A stretch of DNA of 64,000 bases, taken from Streptomyces sp. B21-105 (GTDB taxonomy: Bacteria > Actinomycetota > Actinomycetes > Streptomycetales > Streptomycetaceae). The DNA lies in the NCBI RefSeq assembly GCF_036898465.1, contig NZ_JARUMJ010000001.1, forward strand, positions 1,054,001 through 1,118,000. The letters are read 5' to 3'. The notes beneath the pieces are model-generated. The model saw only the letters and a list, made by a program, of their open reading frames with translations, made no database searches and was not told the origin of the DNA. Positions 25,271 through 33,796 of the stretch are shown one piece after another. Numbering within the stretch: the first letter of the stretch is position 1; every line of letters begins with the position of its first letter. Position numbers and translations under genes: made by a program.

Positions 25271-25837
25271 ATCTCCCGAGACCACCACGCACACCGCGAC
25301 TTCCTGCGCCACCTCGACCACTACGTGCGGGACAGCCAGAAGATCCTGGACGCCTGGGACGCCTACTCCGACGAGCACACCAGCCTCGACGGCTGGCCCT
25401 ACGACGACCACGCCTACGGCATGCGCAAGAGCCAGCGCGATGCCGACACTGCCGAGGCGTTCGAGCCGCTCCGCTACGGCGCCCGGCACCTGCTGGCGAC
25501 CGCCGAGACACAGCTGACCCAACTGCCGGAGAACACGGTGCAGAGCCGCTGGGTATACCAGCTGGGCGTCCTGCACACGGCCCTCGACCGTCTCGACGAA
25601 CTGCACGAGCAATGGCTGCTCACCCGCGAGGCCCTGCCCGCCACCGCCAAGCCCGGCACCGCCGAATTCGACGACGCCCTCGCCGAACATCACGCCGAAT
25701 CCTGGAGCTACCTCGACGACTGGGCCACCCACGGCAAAGCCCTCCGGGAGATCAACACCGCAGCCCGCAAGGCCCCTTCATCCCTGGTTCCCATGCCTGC
25801 CCTCGCACCCGTGCGACGAACCGCGGCACGGAAGTGA
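25271..25837 (+). CDS. Helical hypothetical protein, start unclear (ATC or GTG 25325)
   Basis: The protein-like frame begins at ATC 25271 (ISRDHHAHRDFLRHLDHYV), 10 nt after CAGGA, with no ATG/GTG/TTG before GTG 25325, which lacks an SD and would cut into the first helix. The product (188 residues from ATC) is acidic and helical: ILDAWDAYSDEHTSLDGWPY, then QLGVLHTALDRLDELHEQWL. No recognised motif. Its stop overlaps the GTG of the DUF317 pseudogene. Confidence 0.5.
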   Translation: MSRDHHAHRDFLRHLDHYVRDSQKILDAWDAYSDEHTSLDGWPYDDHAYGMRKSQRDADTAEAFEPLRYGARHLLATAETQLTQLPENTVQSRWVYQLGVLHTALDRLDELHEQWLLTREALPATAKPGTAEFDDALAEHHAESWSYLDDWATHGKALREINTAARKAPSSLVPMPALAPVRRTAARK

Positions 25838-26626
25838 CTAGGGCCCCGACTCCCGAGACCGTCGAGGTCGACTTCATCACGCCGCGCCGCCTCGCCGGCG
25901 GCGGTGACCCCACCTGGATCACCGTTCCCCTCCACCCTGCCTGCGGATGGAGCCACGGCAACGACCCCCTGGTGCCACGCGTCCTGCTCTCCACCCCCGA
26001 CCAGAAGGCCCTCCTGCGCCTGGAGCCCGACCCCGACGACCAGTAGTGATCCTGCACCACGTCGCCGAGCCGGACCGGCCCGCCTGGTACGCCAGCTTCG
26101 GCGCCCGCACGGCCGTCAAACTGATCGCCGCCTTCACCGACGCCCTCACCGACCCGGCCCCAGCCGCTGACGCGCCTTGCGACCCGTACGGAGCGCTCCG
26201 GCAGGCCAGCTGGTCACCGTACGGTGACAACGGCCTTGCTTCCCCAACAAAACGGCGTACGTCGAGCGGCTGGGAACACCGGCTGATCCGGAAGCCTGGT
26301 TCGTCACGGTCACCCTCGGCATGCACCAGACGGTCTGGCAGGCCCGCTTCGGTGCGCACACTCCGTCACACCTTGTCGCCGCGCTCGGCGATCCGAAGCC
26401 CGTGCACCGCACCGACAGCGGGCGCAGTCTGCCGACCCTCGATCCGAACGTCGTCATCCGCCGGACGACCGACGTGCTCGCCGTGTACGTCGCCGGCGCG
26501 CTGGAAGACCGCGTTCACTCCCTCCCGCCCGACACACCACCACGCCGACGGCCTCGATCCCTTCACGGCCAGTGCCGCCCAGGCACGGCCGCAGCCGACC
26601 CTCCCTCCCCGCCCGGAAGCACATAG
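25834..26626 (+). pseudogene. DUF317 gene with several frameshifts
   Basis: From GTG 25834 the frame reads VDFITPRRLAGGGDPTWITV and LLSTPDQKALLRLEPDPD, then stops at 26046. The text resumes in another frame (ILHHVAEPDRPAWYASFGAR, IAAFTDALTDP), shifts again near 26235 into NKTAYVERLGTPADPEAWFV and QARFGAHTPSHLVAALGDP, and a further shift is likely before 26530. Together these are two DUF317 repeats, so the gene is degraded. The upstream stretch is still coupled to the preceding gene. Confidence 0.7.
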
Positions 26627-26629
26627 CCC

Positions 26630-28420
26630 TTGCCCCCTTCCTCCTCCAGCAGCAACACCGACGGATACGACCTCGTCCTGCGCCTCCTCCTCGGGGTGCT
26701 CGCCGTCGTCGTCCCCCTGTCCCACCTGGCCTGGCTGTCCGGCAACATCACCGCCTACCTCACCGGCACTAGCTGGGCCCCCTACCAGCCGACCAACGCC
26801 CTGCTCCACCCCGAGCAGGTCTGGTCCGACGCAGGAGAAACGTCCCTGCTGATCGGTGCCCGCATCGTCCCCGTTCTCCTGCTGCTCGCTCTCGGGGCAG
26901 GGGCTGGCGTCCTGTGGGCCCGGCACAACAACCGAAGCGGCAGCCGGAAGAAGATCACCGACATGGCCAAGGCCCGGGACATCGAGCCGCTGATGGCCAA
27001 GGCGATCACCGACAAAGCCCGCTCCCTGCGCCCCAGCCTGAAGGACAGCAAGCACATCGACGCGAAGGACACCGGCATCCTTCTCGGCAACCTGCAGGGC
27101 AGCCGCCACGAGGTACGGATGGGGTTCGAGGACGTCGCCGTCGCGATCATGGCGCCCCGGTCCGGCAAGACCACCTCGCTCGCCATCCCGTCCATGCTCG
27201 GCGCACCCGGCCCGGTCCTGCTGACGTCGAACAAGGCCGCCGGCGACGCCTTCACCACCGCCTACGAGGCAAGGGCCCGGGTGGGGGCGGTGTGGACCAT
27301 GGATCCACAGCAGATCGCGCATGCCGCCCGCGAGATGTGGTGGAACCCTCTCGCCAGCGCGACCACCTTGGACGGGGCGAACCGTCTGGCCGGACACTTC
27401 CTCGCGGCCTCGGTGGACGCCTCCCAGCAGGGCGACTTCTGGTCGAAAGCCGGCAGCAACATCTTGTCCCAGCTGCTCTTGGCCGCGGCGCTCGACGAGC
27501 GGCCCATCACCGACATCATGCAGTGGCTCGCCTTCCCCGCCGACCGCACTCCGCTGGACATCCTGCGCGACCACGACTTCGCCGCCGTCGCCGCTCAGCT
27601 CAAGGGCACCGTCGAAGGCCCCCCGGAAACGAGGGACGGTATCTACGAGACAGCCCGGCAGTACGCCTCCGCGCTCCTGAACGCGGAAATCGCCGCGTGG
27701 GTGACGCCACAGAGGGACGTTCCGGAATTCCGGCCGGAGCAGTTCGTCACGTCCACCGACACGCTGTTCCTACTCAGCAAGGACGGTGGCGGCGGAGCCT
27801 CGGCGCTGATCGCCGCGTGCGCGGACTCGGTGATGCGGGCCGCGACCGCGCAGGCCGAACGTGCAGGCGGGCGCCTGGATCCGCCCATGCTGGCGATCCT
27901 CGACGAGGCCGCCAACGTGTGCAAGATCAGCGACTTGCCGGACCTGTACTCCCACCTCGGCAGCCGCGGGATCATCCCGATCACGATCCTCCAGTCCTAC
28001 CGCCAAGGCCAGAAGGTCTGGGGAGACGCGGGCATGGACGCCATGTGGTCCGCCTCGACTGTCAAGGTGATCGGCAGCGGTATTGACGACCCGGACTTCG
28101 CAGACAAGCTCAGCCGCCTGATCGGCGACCACGACGTGGAGACCACGTCCACCTCGCACTCGGAGTCCGGCAAGAGCACGTCAGTGTCGATGCGGCAGGA
28201 ACGGATCCTGCCCGCCGACGCGATCCGCGCCCTGCCCAAGGGCACCGCGCTCTGCTTCGCCACCGGCATGCGCGCCGCCATGCTCGACCTCCGGCCGTGG
28301 TATCGGGAGCCCGGCGCGGAGGAACTGTCCGCGGCGTCCGCCCGCGCATCGCAAGCGATCACCGCCCGCGCCGTCGCGAAGCACGCGCCGACACAGTCCG
28401 ACTTCGGGCTGGCCACGTGA
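26630..28420 (+). CDS. VirD4/TraG-like coupling protein
   Basis: A 596-residue type IV coupling ATPase that would link the DNA substrate to the secretion channel. Two N-terminal membrane helices (about 15-44, 84-103); Walker A APRSGKTTSLAIPS (174-187); Walker B MLAILDEAANVCK (about 418-430); downstream LGSRGIIPITILQSYRQGQ as in the TraG/VirD4 motor. TTG start behind GGAAG. Last bases overlap the methyltransferase GTG (GTGA), so the two are co-translated. Together with the VirB4-like ATPase it defines a type IV-like transfer system rather than the TraB/FtsK type usual in small Streptomyces plasmids. Confidence 0.85.
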   Translation: MPPSSSSSNTDGYDLVLRLLLGVLAVVVPLSHLAWLSGNITAYLTGTSWAPYQPTNALLHPEQVWSDAGETSLLIGARIVPVLLLLALGAGAGVLWARHNNRSGSRKKITDMAKARDIEPLMAKAITDKARSLRPSLKDSKHIDAKDTGILLGNLQGSRHEVRMGFEDVAVAIMAPRSGKTTSLAIPSMLGAPGPVLLTSNKAAGDAFTTAYEARARVGAVWTMDPQQIAHAAREMWWNPLASATTLDGANRLAGHFLAASVDASQQGDFWSKAGSNILSQLLLAAALDERPITDIMQWLAFPADRTPLDILRDHDFAAVAAQLKGTVEGPPETRDGIYETARQYASALLNAEIAAWVTPQRDVPEFRPEQFVTSTDTLFLLSKDGGGGASALIAACADSVMRAATAQAERAGGRLDPPMLAILDEAANVCKISDLPDLYSHLGSRGIIPITILQSYRQGQKVWGDAGMDAMWSASTVKVIGSGIDDPDFADKLSRLIGDHDVETTSTSHSESGKSTSVSMRQERILPADAIRALPKGTALCFATGMRAAMLDLRPWYREPGAEELSAASARASQAITARAVAKHAPTQSDFGLAT

Positions 28421-29688
28421 TACTCGACCTCTTCGCGGGGCCGGGCGGCTGGAGCAGGGCGCTGCACGTCTTCGGCGTGCGCGACATCGGGCTGGAATGG
28501 GACGAGTGGGCGTGCAAGACCCGGGCCGCGGCTGGGCAGTTGACCATCCGCACCGACGTGGCAAGGTATCCGACCTGGCCCTTCATCGGCCGCACACGCG
28601 GAATGATCGCTTCCCCTCCGTGCCAGGCGTGGAGCATGGCCGGCAAACGCCTCGGCCTGCTCGACCAGCCGCTGGTGTACGCGGCGGTCGCGGACCTGGC
28701 CGCCGGACGCGACTCCCGCGAACGCCTCCTCGCCGCATGCCGTGACGAGCGCTCCCTGCTCGCAGCCGAGCCGATGCGCTATCTGTACGCCCTGAACACG
28801 GTCGGCGAGCCCGACTGGGTCGCCATGGAGGAAGTGCCTCACGTCCTGCCCTTGTGGAAGCAGTACGCGGCCGTCCTGCGCGAGTGGGGGTTCTCCGTCT
28901 GGTACGGGATCCTCAACGCGGCCGACTTCGGCGTCCCGCAGACCAGGAAGCGGGCGATACTCCTGGCCTCCCGCGTCCGTACGGTGCAGCCTCCTACCCC
29001 CACGCACTCCCAACTGGCCGAACCGGAGTCGCTGTTCGGTCCCGGCCGCGCCCGCTGGGTCAGCATGGCCGAGGCTCTGGGATGGGGCGCGACCGACCGG
29101 CCCGTCCCCACCGTCTGCGCGGGCGGTGGACCCGGCGGCGGACCCGAACCGTTCCCGTCGGGCTCCCGCAAGACACTGTCCGACGCCCGCGAGCGCGGCA
29201 CCTGGATGCCCCGGCCGGACGGAGTGGTCCTGCAGTCCCGCCGCGAAGGCGCCGGATGGGCGGCCCGGCACGGCACACGCGAGAACCGAGCCGCCGACGC
29301 TCCGGCGCCGACGTTCACCGCCGAGGCGCACCGCTGGTCCTGGTCCCTGCGCAGCAACAACCAGGCAAACGCCACTGTCCGTCCACTGTCCGAGCCGGCT
29401 GGCACGCTGTTCTTCGGGCACCGCGCGAACGAGTGCACTTGGATCGCCGAGCCCGCCTCACCGCCGGCCGAAGAAGCCGATGCGCCCACCGTTCCCGAGC
29501 CGATCCGGATCACCGCCCGCGAGGCCGGCCTCCTGCAGACCTTCCCCGCCGACTACCCCTGGGCTGGCAACAAGGGCCAGCAGTTCTCCCAGATCGGCAA
29601 CGCCGTTCCCCCGCTGCTCGCCGGCCACCTCCTCGCCCCGCACCTCGGCGTCACCCTCGACCCCGACGACTTCACCCTCGCCGCCTGA
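28417..29688 (+). CDS. DNA (cytosine-5-)-methyltransferase
   Basis: A 423-residue C5-cytosine methylase using AdoMet. Motif I DLFAGPGG lies only three residues from the start; catalytic PPC in SPPCQAWSMAG (Cys about 68); motif VI region MEEVPHVLP (EEV where ENV is usual); motif VIII QTRKRAILLAS (about 175-185); motif X QIGNAVPPLLAGHLLA (about 392-407). The target domain lies between VIII and X. No cognate nuclease is adjacent, so it is an orphan, probably protecting transferred DNA from host restriction (inference). Overlaps its neighbours at both ends. Confidence 0.85.
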   Translation: MILDLFAGPGGWSRALHVFGVRDIGLEWDEWACKTRAAAGQLTIRTDVARYPTWPFIGRTRGMIASPPCQAWSMAGKRLGLLDQPLVYAAVADLAAGRDSRERLLAACRDERSLLAAEPMRYLYALNTVGEPDWVAMEEVPHVLPLWKQYAAVLREWGFSVWYGILNAADFGVPQTRKRAILLASRVRTVQPPTPTHSQLAEPESLFGPGRARWVSMAEALGWGATDRPVPTVCAGGGPGGGPEPFPSGSRKTLSDARERGTWMPRPDGVVLQSRREGAGWAARHGTRENRAADAPAPTFTAEAHRWSWSLRSNNQANATVRPLSEPAGTLFFGHRANECTWIAEPASPPAEEADAPTVPEPIRITAREAGLLQTFPADYPWAGNKGQQFSQIGNAVPPLLAGHLLAPHLGVTLDPDDFTLAA

Positions 29689-30806
29689 TGCCTCACGCCC
29701 CCGAACCCGACGAAGACGACCTCGACGCCATCGCACCGCCCCAGCCTGTGTTCCACGTCGAGCAGGCCCTGCTCGGGGCCCTCCTCCTCGACCCGTACCG
29801 CCTGTACGACGTGAGCGGCATCGCCGCCGACTCGTTCTCCACCGCCGCGCACGCTGCCCTGTACGCCGCGATCAGCACCCTGCCACTGCCCGACCCTGCC
29901 GAGCACGCAAAGAACACCAAGTGGCTCGACCGCGTGCTCGCCACGGGACGCGAGCAGGCTCGCGGGCTGACCGCCTCGTACCTGCACACCCTCGTTCAGG
30001 TCTGTCCCTGGTCCCGCCACGCGCCTGCCTACGCGCGGATGGTCGAGGCCGAACATGCCCGCCGCCGTCTGCAGACGGCCGCCGAACGCCTCGTCCAGAC
30101 CGCCCGCGACGTCTCCCTCCCGCACCCCGTCCAGGCGGTGCTCGCCGAGGCCGACGCGCTCGCCGCGGTCGTGGACGACATCGCAGCCCGCTTCCCGCCC
30201 CGCGCAGGCGTACTGCCCCGCACCGCGGCACCATCGCCGCCCGTCGCGCCCGACTACACGGAGGCGGTCGAGGAGGAGCAGATGCTGCTCGCGACCGCCA
30301 CCGCCAACCCCGCCGACATCGAGTCCGTCCGGTGGCTACTACCCGACGACCTCACCCTGCCCTTGCACGCCGGCCTGTGGCAGTGCCTGACCGCCCTGGC
30401 GCGCCGCCGCGAGCCCGTCGACCCCGTCACCGTCCTGTGGGAGGCCCAACAGCGCGGCCTGCTCGACGACGGAAGCGAACCGGGCGACGTGCTCCACCTG
30501 CTGGCCGAACCGGCCGGTTCCGTGGAGCACTGGAGCGAGCGCGCACTGCAGCGCTCCCTCCTGGCCACCGCCGATCGCACCGGTCGGCGCATCGAGGCGT
30601 ACGCCGGCGACACGGCGAACACCCCGTTCCAGCTCGTCGTCGGCGCCCGCCGCTCCCTCGCCGACATCGGCGCCGTCCGCACCCGCTGGCAGCACGCCAC
30701 CGGAACGGTCCCGACGCCGCAACCGCGACCGGCGCCCACAACCCGTGCCGGCCCGCCAACAACGACGGCCGCGTACACCGGCCGCGCCACGCGAGCAACC
30801 CGATAG
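29688..30806 (+). CDS. DnaB-helicase N-terminal-domain protein
   Basis: A 372-residue protein with two DnaB-N-like helical domains: residues about 19-125 (VEQALLGALLLDPYRLYDVS, YLHTLVQVCPWSRHAPAYAR) and about 195-300 (EEEQMLLATATANPADIESV, DPVTVLWEAQQRGLLDDG). The RecA-like helicase domain of DnaB is absent. It may interact with the host replisome, a helicase or primase during element replication or transfer. Starts TGATG with the methyltransferase stop. Basic Thr/Arg/Pro tail. Confidence 0.7.
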   Translation: MPHAPEPDEDDLDAIAPPQPVFHVEQALLGALLLDPYRLYDVSGIAADSFSTAAHAALYAAISTLPLPDPAEHAKNTKWLDRVLATGREQARGLTASYLHTLVQVCPWSRHAPAYARMVEAEHARRRLQTAAERLVQTARDVSLPHPVQAVLAEADALAAVVDDIAARFPPRAGVLPRTAAPSPPVAPDYTEAVEEEQMLLATATANPADIESVRWLLPDDLTLPLHAGLWQCLTALARRREPVDPVTVLWEAQQRGLLDDGSEPGDVLHLLAEPAGSVEHWSERALQRSLLATADRTGRRIEAYAGDTANTPFQLVVGARRSLADIGAVRTRWQHATGTVPTPQPRPAPTTRAGPPTTTAAYTGRATRATR

Positions 30807-30872
30807 CACCCCGCACACGCCGGTGGCCGGACCCGAAGGCCCGGCCACCGGTAGAAGAGACGACACCCCAAC

Positions 30873-32243
30873 GTGACTCCCACCATCGACGCCCACGTTC
30901 GCCTCGACACCCACCCCACCCATCCAAGCGCCGTGACTGCCGTCCTGACCGGCACCCAGGCCCACGTTGCCCACCTGAGTCTGGAGGCAGCCGACTGGAT
31001 CGTCGTCGCCGACAACCTCCTGGTCCTGGTCCGCATCGACCACGAGGAGCCCTACTGGGCCAAGGACGCAGCCAAGCACCTGTCCGCCGACGGCATCACC
31101 GTGGAGATCACCCCTCGGCTCCAGGAGGCCATGGACGAGGAATGGACCTGGGCGAACTATCCGATGCCTTGGTGCACCCGCAGCGAAATCCGCGAGGTCT
31201 CCAATCAGGCGCAGAAGATCCACGACGACATCCGCCACGGCCAGCTCCTCATCCACGCCCACGCCCACGACGGCCACACCACCGTCGCGGTCGGCACCTA
31301 CCTCCACCGCAACGGCAAGTCCGTCTATCTCCACGGCGAGGACCACCTGCGCCAGGTCACCGACACCTTCGGCTCACCCGCTGGGGCCCTGCTCGCCTTC
31401 GAGAAGGTCCACGGCGCCGAGATGCGTCCCGGCCCGGCACCCCTGACCGACACCGAACGCGCCGCTGCCGAGGCCCGCGCCCCGCTCTCCCTCACCGCAG
31501 TCAAGGCCGAACCGGCCCGTCCGGAGCCGGAGATCGTCCCGGCCTACCTGGCCGATGCCGGTGACCACGACGCGCTCCTCGACGCGTTCATCGACTCCCA
31601 CAGCGAATGGGAGAAGTGGCGGACTTGGTCGGACGAGACGACCCACGCCATCCACGAGTCCCAGACCCTGCGCATCGAGCGCGTCCACGAAACGCCCGCT
31701 CACGAAACAGCGTGGACCGTGGCCGCCTACGAGACACCCGTATCCGACCGCATGTGGGTCCTCACCGCGACCGGCGCCACCCCCGCCCCGATGTTGGAGG
31801 AGCTGCTGAATCACCTCGCCGAAGGCGACGGCTGGGACGCGGCCATCAGCGCCCCGGTGGACGAGAAGATGGTCACCGTGGCCACGCAGCCCCTCTCCGA
31901 CGCCGGATGGAAGCACACCGTGGACGGGCGATGGATCCGCTGGAAGTCCCCCACCGGGGACGCGGGCGTCCAGTTCGACGCCTTCACCGCCCAGCACCCG
32001 AGCCACAACCTGGCCACCTGGACCGTCTGGGCCGGTCCCGGCCCTGGCCGGCCCACCTGGGCCGTCACCGCGTCCCCACACACCCCGAGTTCGCTGCTGG
32101 CCGATCTCTCCGAGGCCCTCGCCCACAAAACCGGCACTCGCCACCCACAGACCGGAACCCCCGAACGCAGAACGAGCCTCGTCACCAGCCCGCCGGTCAC
32201 CCCCGCGGTCGCGGCCACCCCCGCTGCCAGCCGTACACGCTGA
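30873..32243 (+). CDS. Large DUF317 protein
   Basis: A 456-residue protein from GTG 30873. The N-terminal 190 residues are an unrecognised alpha/beta region (ITVEITPRLQEAMDEEWTWA, GQLLIHAHAHDGHTTVAVGT); residues about 225-330 and 335-425 are two DUF317-like repeats (SHSEWEKWRTWSDETTHAIH; DGRWIRWKSPTGDAGVQFDA then TWAVTASPHTPSSLLADLSE). Last gene of the transfer module, followed by hairpin element copy 2. Function unknown. Confidence 0.6.
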   Translation: MTPTIDAHVRLDTHPTHPSAVTAVLTGTQAHVAHLSLEAADWIVVADNLLVLVRIDHEEPYWAKDAAKHLSADGITVEITPRLQEAMDEEWTWANYPMPWCTRSEIREVSNQAQKIHDDIRHGQLLIHAHAHDGHTTVAVGTYLHRNGKSVYLHGEDHLRQVTDTFGSPAGALLAFEKVHGAEMRPGPAPLTDTERAAAEARAPLSLTAVKAEPARPEPEIVPAYLADAGDHDALLDAFIDSHSEWEKWRTWSDETTHAIHESQTLRIERVHETPAHETAWTVAAYETPVSDRMWVLTATGATPAPMLEELLNHLAEGDGWDAAISAPVDEKMVTVATQPLSDAGWKHTVDGRWIRWKSPTGDAGVQFDAFTAQHPSHNLATWTVWAGPGPGRPTWAVTASPHTPSSLLADLSEALAHKTGTRHPQTGTPERRTSLVTSPPVTPAVAATPAASRTR

Positions 32244-32259
32244 TCGTCAGCACGCAAGA

Positions 32260-32317
32260 GCGGGGCAACATAACGCGGGATCGCCGATTAGCCCAACCGG
32301 CGATCCCGCACATCATT
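32260..32317 (+). repeat. 60-nt conserved hairpin element, copy 2
   Basis: Perfect 12-bp stem GCGGGATCGCCG (32275-32286) / CGGCGATCCCGC (32298-32309) around ATTAGCCCAAC, preceded by CGGGGCAACATA and followed by CATTGG. It keeps the core TTAGCC and AACCGGCG of copy 1 at 18678 while its outer stem differs on both strands in a base-paired way. It begins about 17 nt after the stop of the DUF317 gene; it may serve as terminator, RNA-stability or recombination element. Confidence 0.6.
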
Positions 32318-32347
32318 GGTAGTCCACCGCCACGCCCTACTCGCACA

Positions 32348-32393
32348 TCGAAAGGGGCCACCCACACCCCACGGTCGTCGAAAGGGGCCACCC
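32348..32393. repeat. Two direct 16-bp repeats, possible IS21-type end
   Basis: TCGAAAGGGGCCACCC at 32348-32363 and 32378-32393, a 30-bp period. AAAGGGGCCA-like repeats are typical of IS21-family termini; no istA/istB genes are in the window. They lie at the right edge of the transfer module. Confidence 0.35.
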
Positions 32394-32427
32394 CACGGCC
32401 ACAGAGCAGCCATAGGCTGGCAGACGA

Positions 32428-33324
32428 TCACGCCGCCGCGTAGCTGGCCCGGAACAAATCCTGCGCCCGCTCCACGTCTCGCGGCGTACGCAGCTGCACC
32501 TCCAGATCACCCGTCCCGTGGTGACCGAGGCCGGACACGTCACGGGTGAAACCCGGAACGAGGTCGACGTCCTGCGGGTCGACCTTCAGGTAGACCAGCA
32601 GCTTGCTGCGCTGCGGCGGGCAGAGGCAGGCGAAGTTCCGCAGCCGCTGATAGGCCCGGTAGGTCTTACGCTCGACGCGGTTCACACCGTCCCCGAGCCC
32701 GAGCAGTACCTCGTCGACAGCGTTCGCCAGCTCCACCATCGACGCGCCCCCGGCGCCGGCCGCCGCCCTGGCAACCGCCTGGCGGCGCGGCCGGCGTGCT
32801 ACCTGCATGCCGCCGCTCACGGACGCCACGGTCTCAAGGCCAAGCAGGTCGCTGCCGAAGAGTCGGTAGCGGACCAGATCGATCGACCTCCGGTGCTCGC
32901 GCACGGCATGCACGTCGTAGCGCGTGAAGTCGCCGGCGATACAGATCAGGCGCGGTCCGCTCCACAGGACCTGGGCCGCGGCCGTCACCCCGAGCCGGTC
33001 GCGGACCAGCTGCTCGAACTCGGCGCGATGGTCCATCAGCCACGCCAGGTAGAACAAGCCCTGGTTGATGACGCCGGCGTCGACACCGCGCTTGTACTCG
33101 ACGATGACCGGCGATCCGTTCTCGTCCAGCCCGAGCGAATCGATGCGGCCCCCGTGAACCGGCCCCGTGCCGTACTCGCTCGCCAGGAACCGGACACCCA
33201 GCAACGTCTCCATGTGCGCCTCGACGAGACCTTGCACATCTGCCTCGGCCTCAGCAAGACGCGGCGTGACCTCGGTCATGCCGCTATTCGTCGTGTCCGT
33301 GCGGAACAGCTTCAGGCCCGACAC
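32428..33324 (-). CDS. DUF5655-family protein with nuclease-like N-terminus
   Basis: A 298-residue protein. GTG 33324 (VSGLKLFRTD) is chosen over the longer frame to 33459 because GAGGAGGGG lies 5 nt upstream and family members start near this point. The N-terminal half has a PD-(D/E)xK-like core: D62 (GRIDSLGLDENG) and E76-x-K78 (VIVEYKRG). The C-terminal half (YRAYQRLRNFACLCPPQRSK, LLVYLKVDPQDVD) is DUF5655, linked to DNA-repair or restriction-type proteins. It may be a nuclease or DNA-binding defence factor. Stand-alone on the minus strand. Confidence 0.6.
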   Translation of the reverse strand: MSGLKLFRTDTTNSGMTEVTPRLAEAEADVQGLVEAHMETLLGVRFLASEYGTGPVHGGRIDSLGLDENGSPVIVEYKRGVDAGVINQGLFYLAWLMDHRAEFEQLVRDRLGVTAAAQVLWSGPRLICIAGDFTRYDVHAVREHRRSIDLVRYRLFGSDLLGLETVASVSGGMQVARRPRRQAVARAAAGAGGASMVELANAVDEVLLGLGDGVNRVERKTYRAYQRLRNFACLCPPQRSKLLVYLKVDPQDVDLVPGFTRDVSGLGHHGTGDLEVQLRTPRDVERAQDLFRASYAAA

Positions 33325-33459
33325 CTTCCCCTCCTCGACTCGGAGATCACCAACGCCGATGAGGTGCGGAATTGTTTCCGCGAGAGGCTGCGGAGGCGTA
33401 AAGATAATACGAGCTCCTGCATGCGGCCCGGCCGGAGAGCGGTCGCCTCCCTCGGTCAC

Positions 33460-33796
33460 CGGGAATTTACGGTTCCCCCATGCGTCCCCCGCGCCCCAGG
33501 GGACAGCATTAGGAAGCTCTGGGGCATGGCGCCACGAGGGCTGGCCGCGGCAACGCTATGGGGCCATTCCGTCGCCGTACCATCCTTGGCGGAACGGGTG
33601 CGGAGCGAGCGCAGGCCGGACCTGGAGAGCAGGTCCGGCCGGCCGATGGCGCTGTTCTTCTGCGCAAAGTCGCAGGGCCACACGTGCACCCAGGGGCCCC
33701 CGGCTGGAGCCGGCCAGGAAGGAGGCCGCGCGGCTCATTGCTGAGCTTCACAACTTTGGACGACGGTCCCGCGGCAGCTGCCCGGACTGACCGTCA
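33460..33796. other. Gene-free stretch
   Basis: About 340 nt upstream of the DUF5655 gene. No frame here looks coding. GGGGAACCG...CGGTTCCCC-like short repeats near 33460-33480 could be regulatory, but nothing definite is seen. Confidence 0.4.

Noticed and set aside
29126..31564. 812-codon plus-strand frame across methyltransferase and DnaB-N genes
   Set aside because: Arg/Pro/His-rich out-of-frame reading of two well-supported genes.
32518..33744. 408-codon plus-strand frame opposite the DUF5655 gene
   Set aside because: No SD or motif; the minus frame has the nuclease-like and DUF5655 signatures and a good start.
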